From Olivibacter domesticus (lineage in GTDB: Bacteria; Bacteroidota; Bacteroidia; Sphingobacteriales; Sphingobacteriaceae), in the NCBI RefSeq assembly GCF_900109575.1, contig NZ_FOAF01000001.1, positions 2,141,662 to 2,205,661 on the forward strand: a DNA stretch of 64,000 bases, written 5' to 3'. The position numbers and the translations under genes are program-made. Below are positions 26,045-35,560 of this stretch, in pieces (position 1 is the stretch's first letter; every line of letters starts with the position of its first letter). Under the pieces are notes generated by a model. That model had not been told where the DNA came from. It saw only the letters and a list, made by a program, of their open reading frames with translations, and searched no databases.

Positions 26045-27025
26045 CTAGCCCCCTATGCTGATCATACTTCGGTTTTCAATATCCTCATTTTTTAAATCAG
26101 AAAAATTAGTATTAAACTGACCGCCAAGGCTTTCTGCTTTCCCCCATACATTTTGCACAATTAACGGCGTTATGGATTCACCGTTCCTCAACGCTTTGAG
26201 CAAGTCGCTTTCATCTTTCGAGAACAAACAGTTCTTCATTTTACCATCAGCTGTTAGACGCATCCGGTTACAGCCCGCACAAAAGGGCGCACTCATCGTG
26301 CTAATAAAAGCAAAACTTCCCTTATGCCCGTTAATTTTATATTTTTTCGCGGTATCGTTCAGCTCGCCCGTCAATGGAAATACCTGATACTGTTCTTCAA
26401 TTAACGCTAGCATCTCTTTCCAGCTAAACACCTGATTACTTGTCCAACGATTTCCAGCAAAAGGCATAAACTCAATGAATCGCACTTCTATGGGCTCATC
26501 TCTTGTCCATTTTATGAAATCCAATATCTCATTTTCGTTCAATGTCCGCATAACCACCATATTGATTTTGACATTGAAACCGCTATCCATCGCCAAACGA
26601 ATATTTTGCATGGTCAGGTCAAATTTATCTCTTCGTGTTAAAAATTGGAATTTTTCGCTTGATAAGGTGTCCAAACTAATATTAAGGCTTCCCACGTTCG
26701 CCTCCTTTAGGACATTGATATACTGACTTAACAAAGTAGCATTAGTAGTTAAATGGAGCGAAACAGGTAATTTGGCAAGACGCAACAAAATATCGCCAAA
26801 ATCCTTTCTGGCCATTGGCTCCCCTCCCGTAAGTCGAATTTTTGTAACACCAAGGTCTACAAATGTTTTTGCTATTTTTTCGATCTCCTCTGGTTGCATT
26901 AAATGCTTCATTGGGGTAAAATCATAGCTTTCTTCGGGCATGCAATAAAAGCAGCGAAGATTACATACGTCTGTAAGTGAAATCCTCAAATAATCATGTT
27001 TCCTATGGTGGCTATCTTCAATCAT
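26045..27025 (-). CDS. moaA: GTP 3',8-cyclase, radical SAM
   Basis: The 326-residue enzyme starts the cofactor pathway from GTP. The N-terminal radical-SAM cluster motif is CNLRCFYC, preceded by LRISLTDV. The C-terminal second [4Fe-4S] site has CAGCNRMRLTADGKMKNC. KIRLTGGEPMARKD binds SAM. The chain ends SIGG; the C-terminal GG tail required in MoaA is present. It is the first of the pterin-forming genes in the operon, 59 bp after the MobA-like gene. Confidence 0.95.
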   Translation of the reverse strand: MIEDSHHRKHDYLRISLTDVCNLRCFYCMPEESYDFTPMKHLMQPEEIEKIAKTFVDLGVTKIRLTGGEPMARKDFGDILLRLAKLPVSLHLTTNATLLSQYINVLKEANVGSLNISLDTLSSEKFQFLTRRDKFDLTMQNIRLAMDSGFNVKINMVVMRTLNENEILDFIKWTRDEPIEVRFIEFMPFAGNRWTSNQVFSWKEMLALIEEQYQVFPLTGELNDTAKKYKINGHKGSFAFISTMSAPFCAGCNRMRLTADGKMKNCLFSKDESDLLKALRNGESITPLIVQNVWGKAESLGGQFNTNFSDLKNEDIENRSMISIGG

Positions 27026-27084
27026 TATGCGCTATAATCATTTTTTCTTTTTCACTTGTATGTGTGAATCCTACCCGATCACGC

Positions 27085-27705
27085 TTATTTTATCGAATCG
27101 GTATTTATTAATACTTTGTAATTTTCTTCGGTATCAATATCTATTTCTCCCAAAGGCAAGAAAACAGTGACTGCTTCCGAATCGTATTTCTTAATAAGCT
27201 CTTTCGCACCAACATCCCCTTCCAATGTTAACAATTCAGGAAAAACCTGCTTATTGAATAAAGCGGGTACACCTTTTCTATTACTATATGTGCTAGCAAC
27301 TATTTTAGCTTCTGTAGCTCGATGGCAGGCAATCAATCTTAAAAGGTGAGCTGTATTGACATATGGTTGATCACAAACCATCATGATAATATTTTCAATT
27401 TCATTATAATGATGCTGTATATATTGCACACCGCATCGGATCGAAGAGGCCATTCCTTCTCTAAATTGTTGATTCACTACCACCTTTACATTGAAATCTT
27501 TTATTTCATTTAATAGTGATTCCGCTTCAGCCCCTATTACCACAACAGTAACCGCCTCTTTAATTTGTTCAGCTACTTTTATCGCATGATTAAGTAGGTA
27601 ATCGCCTTGATAAGTTAATAGCTGCTTAGGCCTACCCAATCTGTTAGACATCCCTGCCGCTAATAGTACGATACCATAGGATACCTTGTTCTGAGACCTT
27701 TTCAT
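27085..27705 (-). CDS. MobA/MocA-like molybdenum-cofactor nucleotidyltransferase
   Basis: The 206-residue protein has the nucleotidyltransferase signature LLAAGMSNRLGRPKQLLTY and a second MMVCDQPYV metal-binding motif. It belongs to the NTP_transf_3 family that includes MobA (GMP) and MocA (CMP). Since the operon's enzyme is of the xanthine-oxidase family, a MocA-type CTP:molybdopterin activity is the more likely role. It lies 8 bp from xdhC, which fits cofactor delivery to a molybdo-hydroxylase. Confidence 0.85.
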   Translation of the reverse strand: MKRSQNKVSYGIVLLAAGMSNRLGRPKQLLTYQGDYLLNHAIKVAEQIKEAVTVVVIGAEAESLLNEIKDFNVKVVVNQQFREGMASSIRCGVQYIQHHYNEIENIIMMVCDQPYVNTAHLLRLIACHRATEAKIVASTYSNRKGVPALFNKQVFPELLTLEGDVGAKELIKKYDSEAVTVFLPLGEIDIDTEENYKVLINTDSIK

Positions 27706-27713
27706 CTATTAAA

Positions 27714-28880
27714 TTAAACATTAATAACGGCATTTACAATTTCAGTTTTTCTGTCGTGTATTTTACCTGATAAATCACGCAAATATCCGCCTGCCTTATT
27801 GGCAAACACAGCCTTTATTTCAGCAATGATTGAAAGCGCTATTTCTTCTGAAGTTTCAGCTCCTATATTTAAACCTACAGGACTGTATATATTTAGTAAT
27901 TTCTGACGAAGATCGGCGCCTTCTTCTTCGAGCTCTTTCAATAGCTTATCGAGTTTCTTTTTTGGCCCCAACATACCGATATACCTTATTGAATAGGTTG
28001 ATAAGGCCTTTAGCATATTTTTATCGTAATGATAGTTATGTGTCATTAATATAACAGCTGTTTTATCATCTATACTAATGTCTTTAAGGGCTTTTTCAGG
28101 TTCAGAAACAACCAACTGGCAATTAGGAAAACGTTGCGCACTTGCGTAATTAGGCCGTCCATCAACTAACGTAATACGCCAACCTAGCACCTCTGCAAGC
28201 TGCACCAACGGAAAGACATCATTTCCAGCGCCAACCACAACAAGTGACATATTAGGTGCTATATATTCCATAAAAGCCGTGAGCGGCGAATCAACAGGTT
28301 CCTTTTCTGAAGAGGTGTATTGGACGAAAAATGAACATCTCTTTTCGAATATTTCTTTCGCTTCTTCAGCTACTCGTTGAAAATCTATCGTCGTAACACT
28401 ATTCTGCATCTGGTTACCGCCTTCTTTAAGGAGTAAACGCGTTCCTTGATCCTCCCGCCATTTATCGTGCAAGGAGAAAAAAGTAACGACTATAGAAGAC
28501 TGTCTATTTTGCAGAGCAGCTTTTAAAAGCATAATAGGATTTGCCTCATCGTCCTGCAGGATAGGTTCTATAAGTACCCGTATAATACCATTGCATCCTA
28601 ACCCTACACCAATAAAAGCATCGTCTTCATCAGATGTATCATACGTGGTCAGCAAGGGTTTACCCTGCATCATCACCATTAGCGCCTTCCTTAATGCATC
28701 TCCTTCCAAACAGCCTCCGCTGATGGCCCCCACAAGCATGCCATCCTCCTTAATCAACATACGTGCACCCGGCCCTCTATATGACGATCCTTCAACGTGT
28801 ACAACAGTTGCCAATGCAACCTTTTGTTGATTTATGCAAGCCTCTTCATATGCCTGGATTATTTGCTTTATTTCTTTCAT
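27714..28880 (-). CDS. xdhC: XdhC/CoxI family molybdenum-cofactor sulfuration and insertion protein
   Basis: The 388-residue protein has an N-terminal XdhC/CoxI domain (GSSYRGPGARMLI, ISGGCLEGDAL, IGVGLGCNGIIRVLIEP). The C-terminal Rossmann domain has MSLVVVGAGNDVFPLVQLA and MLGPKKKLDKLL. In well-studied systems XdhC binds molybdenum cofactor, promotes its sulfuration by a cysteine desulfurase and hands it to the oxidoreductase. Here it directly follows the cysteine desulfurase gene, which supports that role. Confidence 0.9.
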   Translation of the reverse strand: MKEIKQIIQAYEEACINQQKVALATVVHVEGSSYRGPGARMLIKEDGMLVGAISGGCLEGDALRKALMVMMQGKPLLTTYDTSDEDDAFIGVGLGCNGIIRVLIEPILQDDEANPIMLLKAALQNRQSSIVVTFFSLHDKWREDQGTRLLLKEGGNQMQNSVTTIDFQRVAEEAKEIFEKRCSFFVQYTSSEKEPVDSPLTAFMEYIAPNMSLVVVGAGNDVFPLVQLAEVLGWRITLVDGRPNYASAQRFPNCQLVVSEPEKALKDISIDDKTAVILMTHNYHYDKNMLKALSTYSIRYIGMLGPKKKLDKLLKELEEEGADLRQKLLNIYSPVGLNIGAETSEEIALSIIAEIKAVFANKAGGYLRDLSGKIHDRKTEIVNAVINV

Positions 28881-28928
28881 TAGCCAAACCTATCACGAAC
28901 CACTGGTAATTAACAAAGATAACCATTA

Positions 28929-30125
28929 TCAATCAATTGTATTACCGATGAGCACACTCCTTATATCCTTATTTTTAATTTCCATTGCTGACACCGCGTT
29001 ACTTAATATCTCTACCGCATACATTATATCCTCCTCTTTAGTAAACCGCCCTAAACTTATTCGAATGGCATTGCGCGCAAGTTCATCCGTTAACCCCATT
29101 CCTTGTAATACATGGGAAGGCTTTTGCGTAATTCCTGAACAGGCACTTCCCCTGCTAAGCGCTAAATGCTTAGATGTTGCAAGCAAAAGCAGTTCAGCAT
29201 CCACTGAGGGAAACAGCACATTTGTTATATGAGGTAATCTATTTTTCCCTCCATTTATACAAGCGGATGGAATCTTGCTTAATAGCATCGTTTCCAAGGT
29301 ATCCCTTAAATGTTGTAGAAATGCGCTTTCAGCACGCATTTTTTTACTACAAATTTCAGCAGCTTTTCCGAACCCGACAATTCCGGGAACATTTAAGGTA
29401 CCACTACGGCTTCCCCTTTCATGATCCCCGCCGTGTTGCTGACGTGAAATTTTTGACATAGGCAGGTTCCTTCTCACAAATAAAGCACCCACCCCCTTCG
29501 GCCCATACATCTTATGCGCGGAGAAAGACATTAAATCTATTTCGGCCTCGTTAACATTAACATCAACTTTTCCAACAGCCTGTGTAGCATCACAAAAAAA
29601 ACAGACACCATATTTCCGTGCAATATGGCCTATTTCCCTCACCGGATTTAATACGCCCGTTTCATTATTTCCATACATCAATGCAATACAGAGCGTCTTT
29701 TCTTGAATAGCATCCTCTAATGCTTCCAAAGAAATTAGTCCGTATTCGTCTACATCTAAATAGGTGATGGAATAGCCTTTCTTTTCTAGATAGGCACAAG
29801 TGTCTAAAACTGCTTGATGTTCAACTTTCGATGTAATGATATGGTTTGTGCTGGATTCACTGGCATCTACGAGTCCTTTTAATGCTAGATTAATAGACTC
29901 TGTTGCCCCTGAAGTAAAAACAATCTCCTTCGATGCGGCCTGGATTAAATGTGCAATTTGTTCCCTGGCTATTTCTACAGCGTCCAATGCTAGCCAGCCA
30001 AAATTATGATCCCGGCTTGCCGCATTACCAAAATGTTCAGTAAAATAGGGTAACATACTTTGCACAACATCCGGATCGCACGGTGTCGTGGCACAATAAT
30101 CGAGATATCTTGGAGAAGAAGTCAT
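28929..30125 (-). CDS. Cysteine desulfurase, class V aminotransferase (IscS/NifS-like)
   Basis: The 398-residue PLP enzyme has SFSAHKMYGPKGVGAL with the PLP-binding Lys, TSGATESINLALKG near the start, and LSRGSACSGITQKPSHVL with the active-site Cys. It converts cysteine to alanine and delivers persulfide sulfur. Its start overlaps the stop of the molybdopterin subunit gene by 4 bp (ATGA), so translation is coupled. No IscU or other Fe-S gene is adjacent. I infer that it supplies sulfur for the terminal sulfido ligand of the cofactor, and perhaps for MoaD via the rhodanese. Confidence 0.9.
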   Translation of the reverse strand: MTSSPRYLDYCATTPCDPDVVQSMLPYFTEHFGNAASRDHNFGWLALDAVEIAREQIAHLIQAASKEIVFTSGATESINLALKGLVDASESSTNHIITSKVEHQAVLDTCAYLEKKGYSITYLDVDEYGLISLEALEDAIQEKTLCIALMYGNNETGVLNPVREIGHIARKYGVCFFCDATQAVGKVDVNVNEAEIDLMSFSAHKMYGPKGVGALFVRRNLPMSKISRQQHGGDHERGSRSGTLNVPGIVGFGKAAEICSKKMRAESAFLQHLRDTLETMLLSKIPSACINGGKNRLPHITNVLFPSVDAELLLLATSKHLALSRGSACSGITQKPSHVLQGMGLTDELARNAIRISLGRFTKEEDIMYAVEILSNAVSAMEIKNKDIRSVLIGNTID

Positions 30126-32254
30126 GCAAAAAGTCCGCTTTTAATAAATGGTTGCGTTTTAAGTCGTACGCCAGAGGCAGCAAATACCGCGTTTGCCAAT
30201 GCCGGTCCTGCAGGAGGTAGACCCGGCTCGCCAAGCCCGGTAGGCTTTTCATTATTCTGAATAAAATGCACTTCCACTTCCGGCACCTCCCGCATCCGAA
30301 TCATCCTATACGTATTAAAGTTTGTCTGATCGGGCTTACCTTTTGTTAGCGTAAGTTCAGCATACATCGCATGTCCAATCCCATCAATTATTCCTCCCTC
30401 CAACTGCGTCTCTGCACCGCTTAAATTCACAACAGTTCCACAATCTGCAACGCAATAGATTTTTTTAAGTTTTAATTTCCCATCTGCTTGCTTCTCTAAT
30501 TCTGCCACTTCCGCAACATACGTTTCAAATGAAAAATGTGCCGCGAAACCCTGAAAAACATTCCCCGCCTTCTTCTTTCCCCATTCAGCCACTTCTGCAG
30601 CCTTTTTTATAACGGTAGCAAAACGATCTGGATTATAATTCACCTTACCTATAGGGTTATTTTTTGCCTGCTCCAACATTTCCAATCTAAATGCAACAGG
30701 ATCTTTTCCTATTTTATGCGCAATCTCATCAATAAACGACTGTTCTGAGAATCCGATAAAATTATGCGTAGGCGCTCGCCAAGGGGCTGTTGATACTGGT
30801 GATTTATATTCCTCCGTGTCTACTTGAAAATTGGCCACCGCTCCTGCTGGAAAACTATCCCCGCTAGCGGCACTGCTTCCAACGCCAACAGAATGATGAT
30901 GCCACGCTATTAATTTATTATCATTATCAACAGCCGCCTTATATTTATAACTATACATGGGTCTGTAAAAGCCCCCGCTCATATCACTTTCTCTCGACCA
31001 GATAACATTTACGGGTATATTTCCGGCTAGCTTGGATACTGTAGCTGCCTCTTCTACGAAATCAGACATCAATCTTCTACCAAAACCACCGCCCATTCGG
31101 GTCATCATAATAGCTATTTTTTCTTCGGGAATACCTAGTAATTCCGCAATGCGTGTTCTGGTTCGCTCAGGCGTTTGTATGGGACCATACAGTTCAGCAC
31201 TATCTTTTTTGACATGCGCAAAGAAATTCATAGGCTCCATGGTGTTATGTGCCAAAAAGGGGGCCTCGAAATCTAATTCAACTACTTTTGCAGCAGAAGA
31301 AAAAGCTTCCAAAACATTGCCATCTTTTCTCCGGGATTCTTCTTTAGGTTCATTTAATAAAACGGATTTTAGATTTTTGCTATAATCAGTGGTACTTTCC
31401 AATATGCCATCATCTTTCCACTCCGCTTTAACCATTTTTGCACCCTGCAACACCTCCCATGTAGATTGTCCCAATACTGCTATTTTGTTTTCAAATTTAA
31501 GCACTTGTTTAACCCCGGGCGATTTTCTGGCCGCTGTATCATCTAAAGATTCCAATAACTGTCCAAATGCTGGCGGTCTGATAATCGTGGCATATAACAT
31601 CCCCTCTCTTTTTGTATCAATACCATATTTAAACTGACCGGTTACAATAGCCTGATTATCTACATTAGCGATACGTTTACCAATCAGCTTAAAAGCTGCA
31701 TTCGATTTAAGGTTTACTTCCTGTGGCACATCCAATGTTGCAGCACGCTCAACGAGCTCACCATATTTAGCTTTTTTCCCGCTTTTTTTATGTACAACCA
31801 TACCATTTTCAGTATGGCAGGTATCTGCTGAAACGGCCCACCCCATTGCAGCCGCATTGATTAACATCTGCCGGGCAGTAGCTCCCACCTTACGAAAAGA
31901 TTCCCAACTTTCGCGTACCGATCCGCTTCCGCCTGCAACTTGCCGGGTGTATTTATTGGTATCTAATCCAGCTTGCTCAACACGTATATCCTTCCAGTCT
32001 ACATCAAGCTCTTCGGCAACCAAAATAGGGAGCGCCGTTTTTACTCCTTGACCGACTTCGGGATTGGGATTCATAATCGTGATTTCACCATTGGTGTCGA
32101 TTTTCACGAAAGCGTTTAGATCGATCAGTTGGCCAGGCCTTTGCTCAGGCGAACAGGAAGAAAGAAAATTAAAGCCAAGTACAAAGCCTCCTCCAGCAAT
32201 AGCACTTACACGGATAAAATTCCTTCTATTTAATTTTTTCACCAGTCCTTCCAT
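30122..32254 (-). CDS. Molybdopterin-binding subunit of a periplasmic xanthine-oxidase-family hydroxylase (IorB-like)
   Basis: This 710-residue large subunit begins with a twin-arginine signal (RRNFIRVSAIAGGG) that ends in FLSSC, so it may be an exported lipoprotein. The aldehyde oxidase/isoquinoline 1-oxidoreductase beta-type domains follow, including MMTRMGGGFGRRL, WRAPTHNFIGFSEQSFIDE and GLGEPGLPPAGPALANA, the last with the catalytic Glu of the family. The substrate, an aldehyde or N-heterocycle, cannot be read. It forms a two-subunit enzyme with the [2Fe-2S] protein encoded 47 bp upstream. No FAD subunit is present, as usual for this subgroup; the electron acceptor is not encoded here. 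Confidence 0.9.
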   Translation of the reverse strand: MEGLVKKLNRRNFIRVSAIAGGGFVLGFNFLSSCSPEQRPGQLIDLNAFVKIDTNGEITIMNPNPEVGQGVKTALPILVAEELDVDWKDIRVEQAGLDTNKYTRQVAGGSGSVRESWESFRKVGATARQMLINAAAMGWAVSADTCHTENGMVVHKKSGKKAKYGELVERAATLDVPQEVNLKSNAAFKLIGKRIANVDNQAIVTGQFKYGIDTKREGMLYATIIRPPAFGQLLESLDDTAARKSPGVKQVLKFENKIAVLGQSTWEVLQGAKMVKAEWKDDGILESTTDYSKNLKSVLLNEPKEESRRKDGNVLEAFSSAAKVVELDFEAPFLAHNTMEPMNFFAHVKKDSAELYGPIQTPERTRTRIAELLGIPEEKIAIMMTRMGGGFGRRLMSDFVEEAATVSKLAGNIPVNVIWSRESDMSGGFYRPMYSYKYKAAVDNDNKLIAWHHHSVGVGSSAASGDSFPAGAVANFQVDTEEYKSPVSTAPWRAPTHNFIGFSEQSFIDEIAHKIGKDPVAFRLEMLEQAKNNPIGKVNYNPDRFATVIKKAAEVAEWGKKKAGNVFQGFAAHFSFETYVAEVAELEKQADGKLKLKKIYCVADCGTVVNLSGAETQLEGGIIDGIGHAMYAELTLTKGKPDQTNFNTYRMIRMREVPEVEVHFIQNNEKPTGLGEPGLPPAGPALANAVFAASGVRLKTQPFIKSGLFA

Positions 32255-32301
32255 AATTTTGTGTCCTCTGTTTTAATTTATGGTATGAGATTGACTAATT
32301 A

Positions 32302-32760
32302 TTATACACGCGCTGTAGCAGCCGCCTTGATTGCCTTTTTTATCCGGTTATAGGTTCCACACCGACAGATATTAGTCATTGTTTTGTGAATGTCATCATC
32401 CGTTGGGCTGGGGTTTTCTTTCAGCAACGCAACCGCCGCCATAATTTGTCCACTTTGGCAATAACCACATTGTGGAACATCTATTTCCTTCCAGGCTAAT
32501 TGAACAGGATGATCGCCACTTTCAGAAAGTCCTTCGATGGTTGTTATCTTTTCGTCGCCAACACTTTCTACAGGAAACATGCATGACCTAACTGCTGCAT
32601 TTCCCACATGCACAGTGCATGCTCCACATTGTGTTATACCACATCCATATTTTGTACCCGTTAAACCTATAACGTCGCGTATTACCCATAATAGAGGCAT
32701 TTTGGGATCTACCTCCACCTGATGCTTTTTGTTGTTAACTGTTATACTAAATGCTGCCAT
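32302..32760 (-). CDS. [2Fe-2S] small subunit of the molybdo-hydroxylase (IorA-like)
   Basis: The small subunit carries two [2Fe-2S] clusters. The plant-type cluster motif is [15 protein letters not shown] with a later Cys in VRSC. The second, helical-domain cluster has CGYCQSGQI and NICRCGTY. The length of about 152 residues is normal. I start at ATG 32760 ([18 protein letters not shown]), since the extra residues from 32811 are not family-like. It is the first gene of the eleven-gene minus-strand unit. It has no signal of its own and is presumably exported folded with the large subunit. Confidence 0.93.
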   Translation of the reverse strand: MAAFSITVNNKKHQVEVDPKMPLLWVIRDVIGLTGTKYGCGITQCGACTVHVGNAAVRSCMFPVESVGDEKITTIEGLSESGDHPVQLAWKEIDVPQCGYCQSGQIMAAVALLKENPSPTDDDIHKTMTNICRCGTYNRIKKAIKAAATARV

Positions 32761-32846
32761 AATGTTTAGTTTTTTAGTAAAATATAACAATGATTTAAAA
32801 AAAGACTTCACGGATTTAAGTACATAGAATGGGGAGAAGCCTCTAT

Positions 32847-32854
32847 CAAAAATA
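32847..32854 (-). promoter_or_regulatory. Candidate -7 element of the molybdo-hydroxylase operon
   Basis: The minus strand reads TATTTTTG, a perfect TAnnTTTG. No TTG is found at the usual -33 distance, so an activator may be needed. The leader would be about 80 bases; I see no molybdenum-cofactor riboswitch-like structure in it. Confidence 0.45.
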
Positions 32855-32940
32855 GAATTTTTTCTAAATAATCTACTATATCAGTCAAGAAAGTTACAGT
32901 TCGAAACAACGGGAAGGATTATGATACTTAATTTGTATAG

Positions 32941-32975
32941 CAAAAAAGGGATCCGCTTTCACAAATCCCTTTTCT
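32941..32975 (-). terminator. Terminator of the pectate-lyase-like gene
   Basis: On the minus strand AAAAGGGAT and ATCCCTTTT pair perfectly over 9 bp and run into CCCTTTTTTGC. It lies 30 bp after the stop codon at 33005 and insulates the cofactor operon downstream. Confidence 0.75.
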
Positions 32976-33004
32976 GTAGATGGCAATATTTTATCTTCAA
33001 TTTA

Positions 33005-34666
33005 CTAGCTAGGCACGACACTATTAATAAACTCCTCAATATTAGTGTAGCCATCCTGGTCTCTATCTGCTGTTGCGTCATCGGCATCTTGAGGATTTAA
33101 CCCATGTGCAGTCTCCCACTCATCTGGTATACCATCCTGATCCGAATCTTTATACGGTGTCCCTTCATATGTTGGGTAACCGCCCACTTGAGCGGGATCT
33201 GCAATAATACCGAGTTTGTAAGAATCTTTCGGTAAACGGCGTTTGATAAACGGACTAGCGATATCAACCGTATCCGCCTCTTTATTATAGAATATCTTAC
33301 CTGTTTCCACTTGCTTCACAATACGTTTGTCTACAGCATCTCTTCTGGGTAAATTAGCGCCTACATTTTTAAGCACATAGCGATACGCTTCCTGCGCAGA
33401 CGTCATTGTGATTTTGGCCATTGGAAAGGGTTTATCTACGCGGATTTTCGACGTAAACTTACCCGCATCTGGCATATCCTCTATCTGGACGCCACCATCC
33501 CAATTATTGGCTGTAACCCTTTCATTGCCTTCTACAATATTTCCGGCTACATAGGCCTTGCCATACTCGTCATGGTGATTTTCGGCCCTATTGCCTTCAG
33601 GTTTTAAGATTCGGTGGCCAATAGGTTTATCCAACGGCGTAATTGGCCCCGGTTTATAGTAATTATTTATAAAATTATAGAGCGATCGATGATCGCCCCC
33701 ATCGGCACTTCGGTTCCACCAATTGAAGATAACATTATTCACAAAGCCAAAATCTCCATACATGCCTACCGATGGGTTTCTACTAATATTACTTGCCCAC
33801 AAATTGCGCATAAAGGTGCTATTTAATCCACCTATCGTACTGCCAAAAGCATGGTTATAACGATCTAGCGCCTCAGAAAAAATAGAATTCTGGATAGTGA
33901 CATTCACTGTAGGAAGCTTTTCTTGCTTTTGACTATCTCCTCTATTATACACATGGCGATACATCGACATGTTTTCGTCTAGACCCCAGCTGGCCGAAAC
34001 GTGATCGATGATGATGTTTCCAACACCATTGCCCCCTAATGCATCATCTCTTCTGGTGACGTCTGTTGCTCCTCTTCTAAATCGCATATAACGAATCACC
34101 ACGTCATGTGTGTCGATCAAAACGGACTCTCCTGCAATACAAATTCCATCACCTGGAGCTGTTTGTCCTGCAATTGTAATGTAGGGAGCACGAATGCTAA
34201 TAGGACTCTTCAGTTGGATAATCCCCGCTACATTAAAAACCACAATACGTGCCCCACCTTGTTCGCAAGCATCTCGAAAGGTACCCGGACCACTGTCGGC
34301 TAGACTTGTTACAACATACACCTTGCCTCCACGGCCGCCAAAGGAAAAGGCACCTCCCCCCTCTGCACCAGGAAATGCAGGAATTTTCGACTGAGGTAGG
34401 TCTTCAGGCTTGCTCGCCCAAGGAATATATGGTTTTCCATTTTTTGCCTCTTTTTCGATGATAGGTAAGGCTCGTTTCCAAGCGGCATCAGCTTGCGCCT
34501 GAAATTTTGCCATTTCTGCATTTGCAGAATCTTCTACTGATGGAGGAATTACCGGATATTGTGCTTTCGTGCTATTTATTAAGCCAAATAAGAAAACGCA
34601 CACCCACAATGTTTTTGTTATTTTACTTGTTAAGGTGAGAAAAAAGGTCTTTTTTACGATCAACAT
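33005..34666 (-). CDS. Secreted pectate-lyase-like protein
   Basis: The 553-residue protein has a signal peptide (LWVCVFLFGLINSTKAQ). A right-handed beta-helix of the pectate lyase superfamily follows: PAFPGAEGGGAFSFGGRGGK is the characteristic start, then FNVAGIIQLKSPISIRAPYI, HDVVIRYMRFRRG and IIIDHVSASWGLDENMS. The last 45 residues hold a calcium-binding type DSDQDGIPDEWE repeat and DRDQDGYTNIEEF. Family enzymes cleave polygalacturonate by beta-elimination. It stands alone and not in a SusC/D locus. The substrate is inferred only from the fold. Confidence 0.85.
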   Translation of the reverse strand: MLIVKKTFFLTLTSKITKTLWVCVFLFGLINSTKAQYPVIPPSVEDSANAEMAKFQAQADAAWKRALPIIEKEAKNGKPYIPWASKPEDLPQSKIPAFPGAEGGGAFSFGGRGGKVYVVTSLADSGPGTFRDACEQGGARIVVFNVAGIIQLKSPISIRAPYITIAGQTAPGDGICIAGESVLIDTHDVVIRYMRFRRGATDVTRRDDALGGNGVGNIIIDHVSASWGLDENMSMYRHVYNRGDSQKQEKLPTVNVTIQNSIFSEALDRYNHAFGSTIGGLNSTFMRNLWASNISRNPSVGMYGDFGFVNNVIFNWWNRSADGGDHRSLYNFINNYYKPGPITPLDKPIGHRILKPEGNRAENHHDEYGKAYVAGNIVEGNERVTANNWDGGVQIEDMPDAGKFTSKIRVDKPFPMAKITMTSAQEAYRYVLKNVGANLPRRDAVDKRIVKQVETGKIFYNKEADTVDIASPFIKRRLPKDSYKLGIIADPAQVGGYPTYEGTPYKDSDQDGIPDEWETAHGLNPQDADDATADRDQDGYTNIEEFINSVVPS

Positions 34667-35020
34667 AGTTCTAAAAAGGTTAGCTGAACAAATATCTTCG
34701 ATTGTTTAATGCAATTTTTACAGATTATTATCTTCTTAATATATGATATTGTCATACCATACATTTCTGTTTGTCATAAACAGCTTTAGTTATGTTCTTT
34801 GATATTTGTCTTTGCTTCACTGAACCTTCAACAGCGATTGAGCAATTCTTTGCCGAAAAATCGCCCTTACCTTAACGGAATATTTTGTTATCAAAATTAT
34901 TCGACAATTAGCACATGTAAGTACTTCGTAACATCTATATGTGACATTGGTAATTCTATTCTGGAGCGGAATAAGTACAATTTTTGTGTTCTATATATGG
35001 AAGATAAACTAAAGGTAATT
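34667..35020. other. Divergent intergenic region without a gene
   Basis: These 354 bases separate the pectate-lyase-like gene and the pilin-like operon. The plus-strand frame stays open from 34799 into the pilin gene, but the translated segment is not protein-like and has no signal peptide, so I treat it as leader. Copies of GATATTTG occur facing each gene; neither matches the TAnnTTTG promoter well. Confidence 0.5.
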
Positions 35021-35554
35021 ATGAGAAAGCTATTTTTATTTTCGGGAATCTTAACTCTCGCTCTAGTAACGCAGTTCCGTTTAGTTCATGCGCAAACAGA
35101 TCAAACAGGTAATGTAACAGTTTCAATAGACTTGACCGCGCCGGTAATATCCATTGATTTAGGGGCGGACCCCAATGTAACCTTTGTCTATAGTACGCCT
35201 GAAGATTACACGACACCCCAGGTAGAACCAAAGCTTGGCCACTTTACGGTTGTGAGCAATCAAGATTATGAGGTAACTGTACAAGCTACAGAGGAATTTA
35301 CCGTTGTACCGGAGAATGACGTCCCCATTCCACTGAATATTGTCCAGGTAAGCGTGGATCCTTCCACTACAGGTGGTGGAACACCAGCAGTAGTACCTTT
35401 GTCGTCAACCGCTGGGACCTTGGTAACTGATGGCCCGGCCACAATTGGAACAACCTATAATATTAACTATACTATCCCCGATGCCACGTCGCTAATTAAC
35501 AAGATGCCAGATGTATATTCCACTACGGTTATTTATACAGCGACGCAAATTTGA
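35021..35554 (+). CDS. Pilin-like secreted protein of a chaperone-usher-like cluster
   Basis: The start chosen is ATG 35021, which gives a clean signal peptide (MRKLFLFSGILTLALVTQF to VHAQ) and a mature protein of about 152 residues. The mature part is Thr/Val-rich and beta-stranded, with no Cys. Its end, VYSTTVIYTATQI, is nearly the same as the end of the third gene of the operon (YSTTVIYSFTAL), so both share a terminal beta-domain. By size and context I infer the main subunit of a surface fibre. The next gene starts 6 bp later and encodes a PapD-like chaperone. Confidence 0.65.
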   Translation: MRKLFLFSGILTLALVTQFRLVHAQTDQTGNVTVSIDLTAPVISIDLGADPNVTFVYSTPEDYTTPQVEPKLGHFTVVSNQDYEVTVQATEEFTVVPENDVPIPLNIVQVSVDPSTTGGGTPAVVPLSSTAGTLVTDGPATIGTTYNINYTIPDATSLINKMPDVYSTTVIYTATQI

Positions 35555-35560
35555 CGGTGT

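Noticed and set aside
32761-32846. Molybdenum-cofactor riboswitch in the leader of the hydroxylase operon
   Set aside because: The roughly 80-base leader is AT-rich and lacks the paired, GC-containing structure of that riboswitch class.
34799-35020. Long N-terminal extension of the pilin-like protein
   Set aside because: The extension has no protein-like features, and the later ATG at 35021 gives a standard signal peptide.
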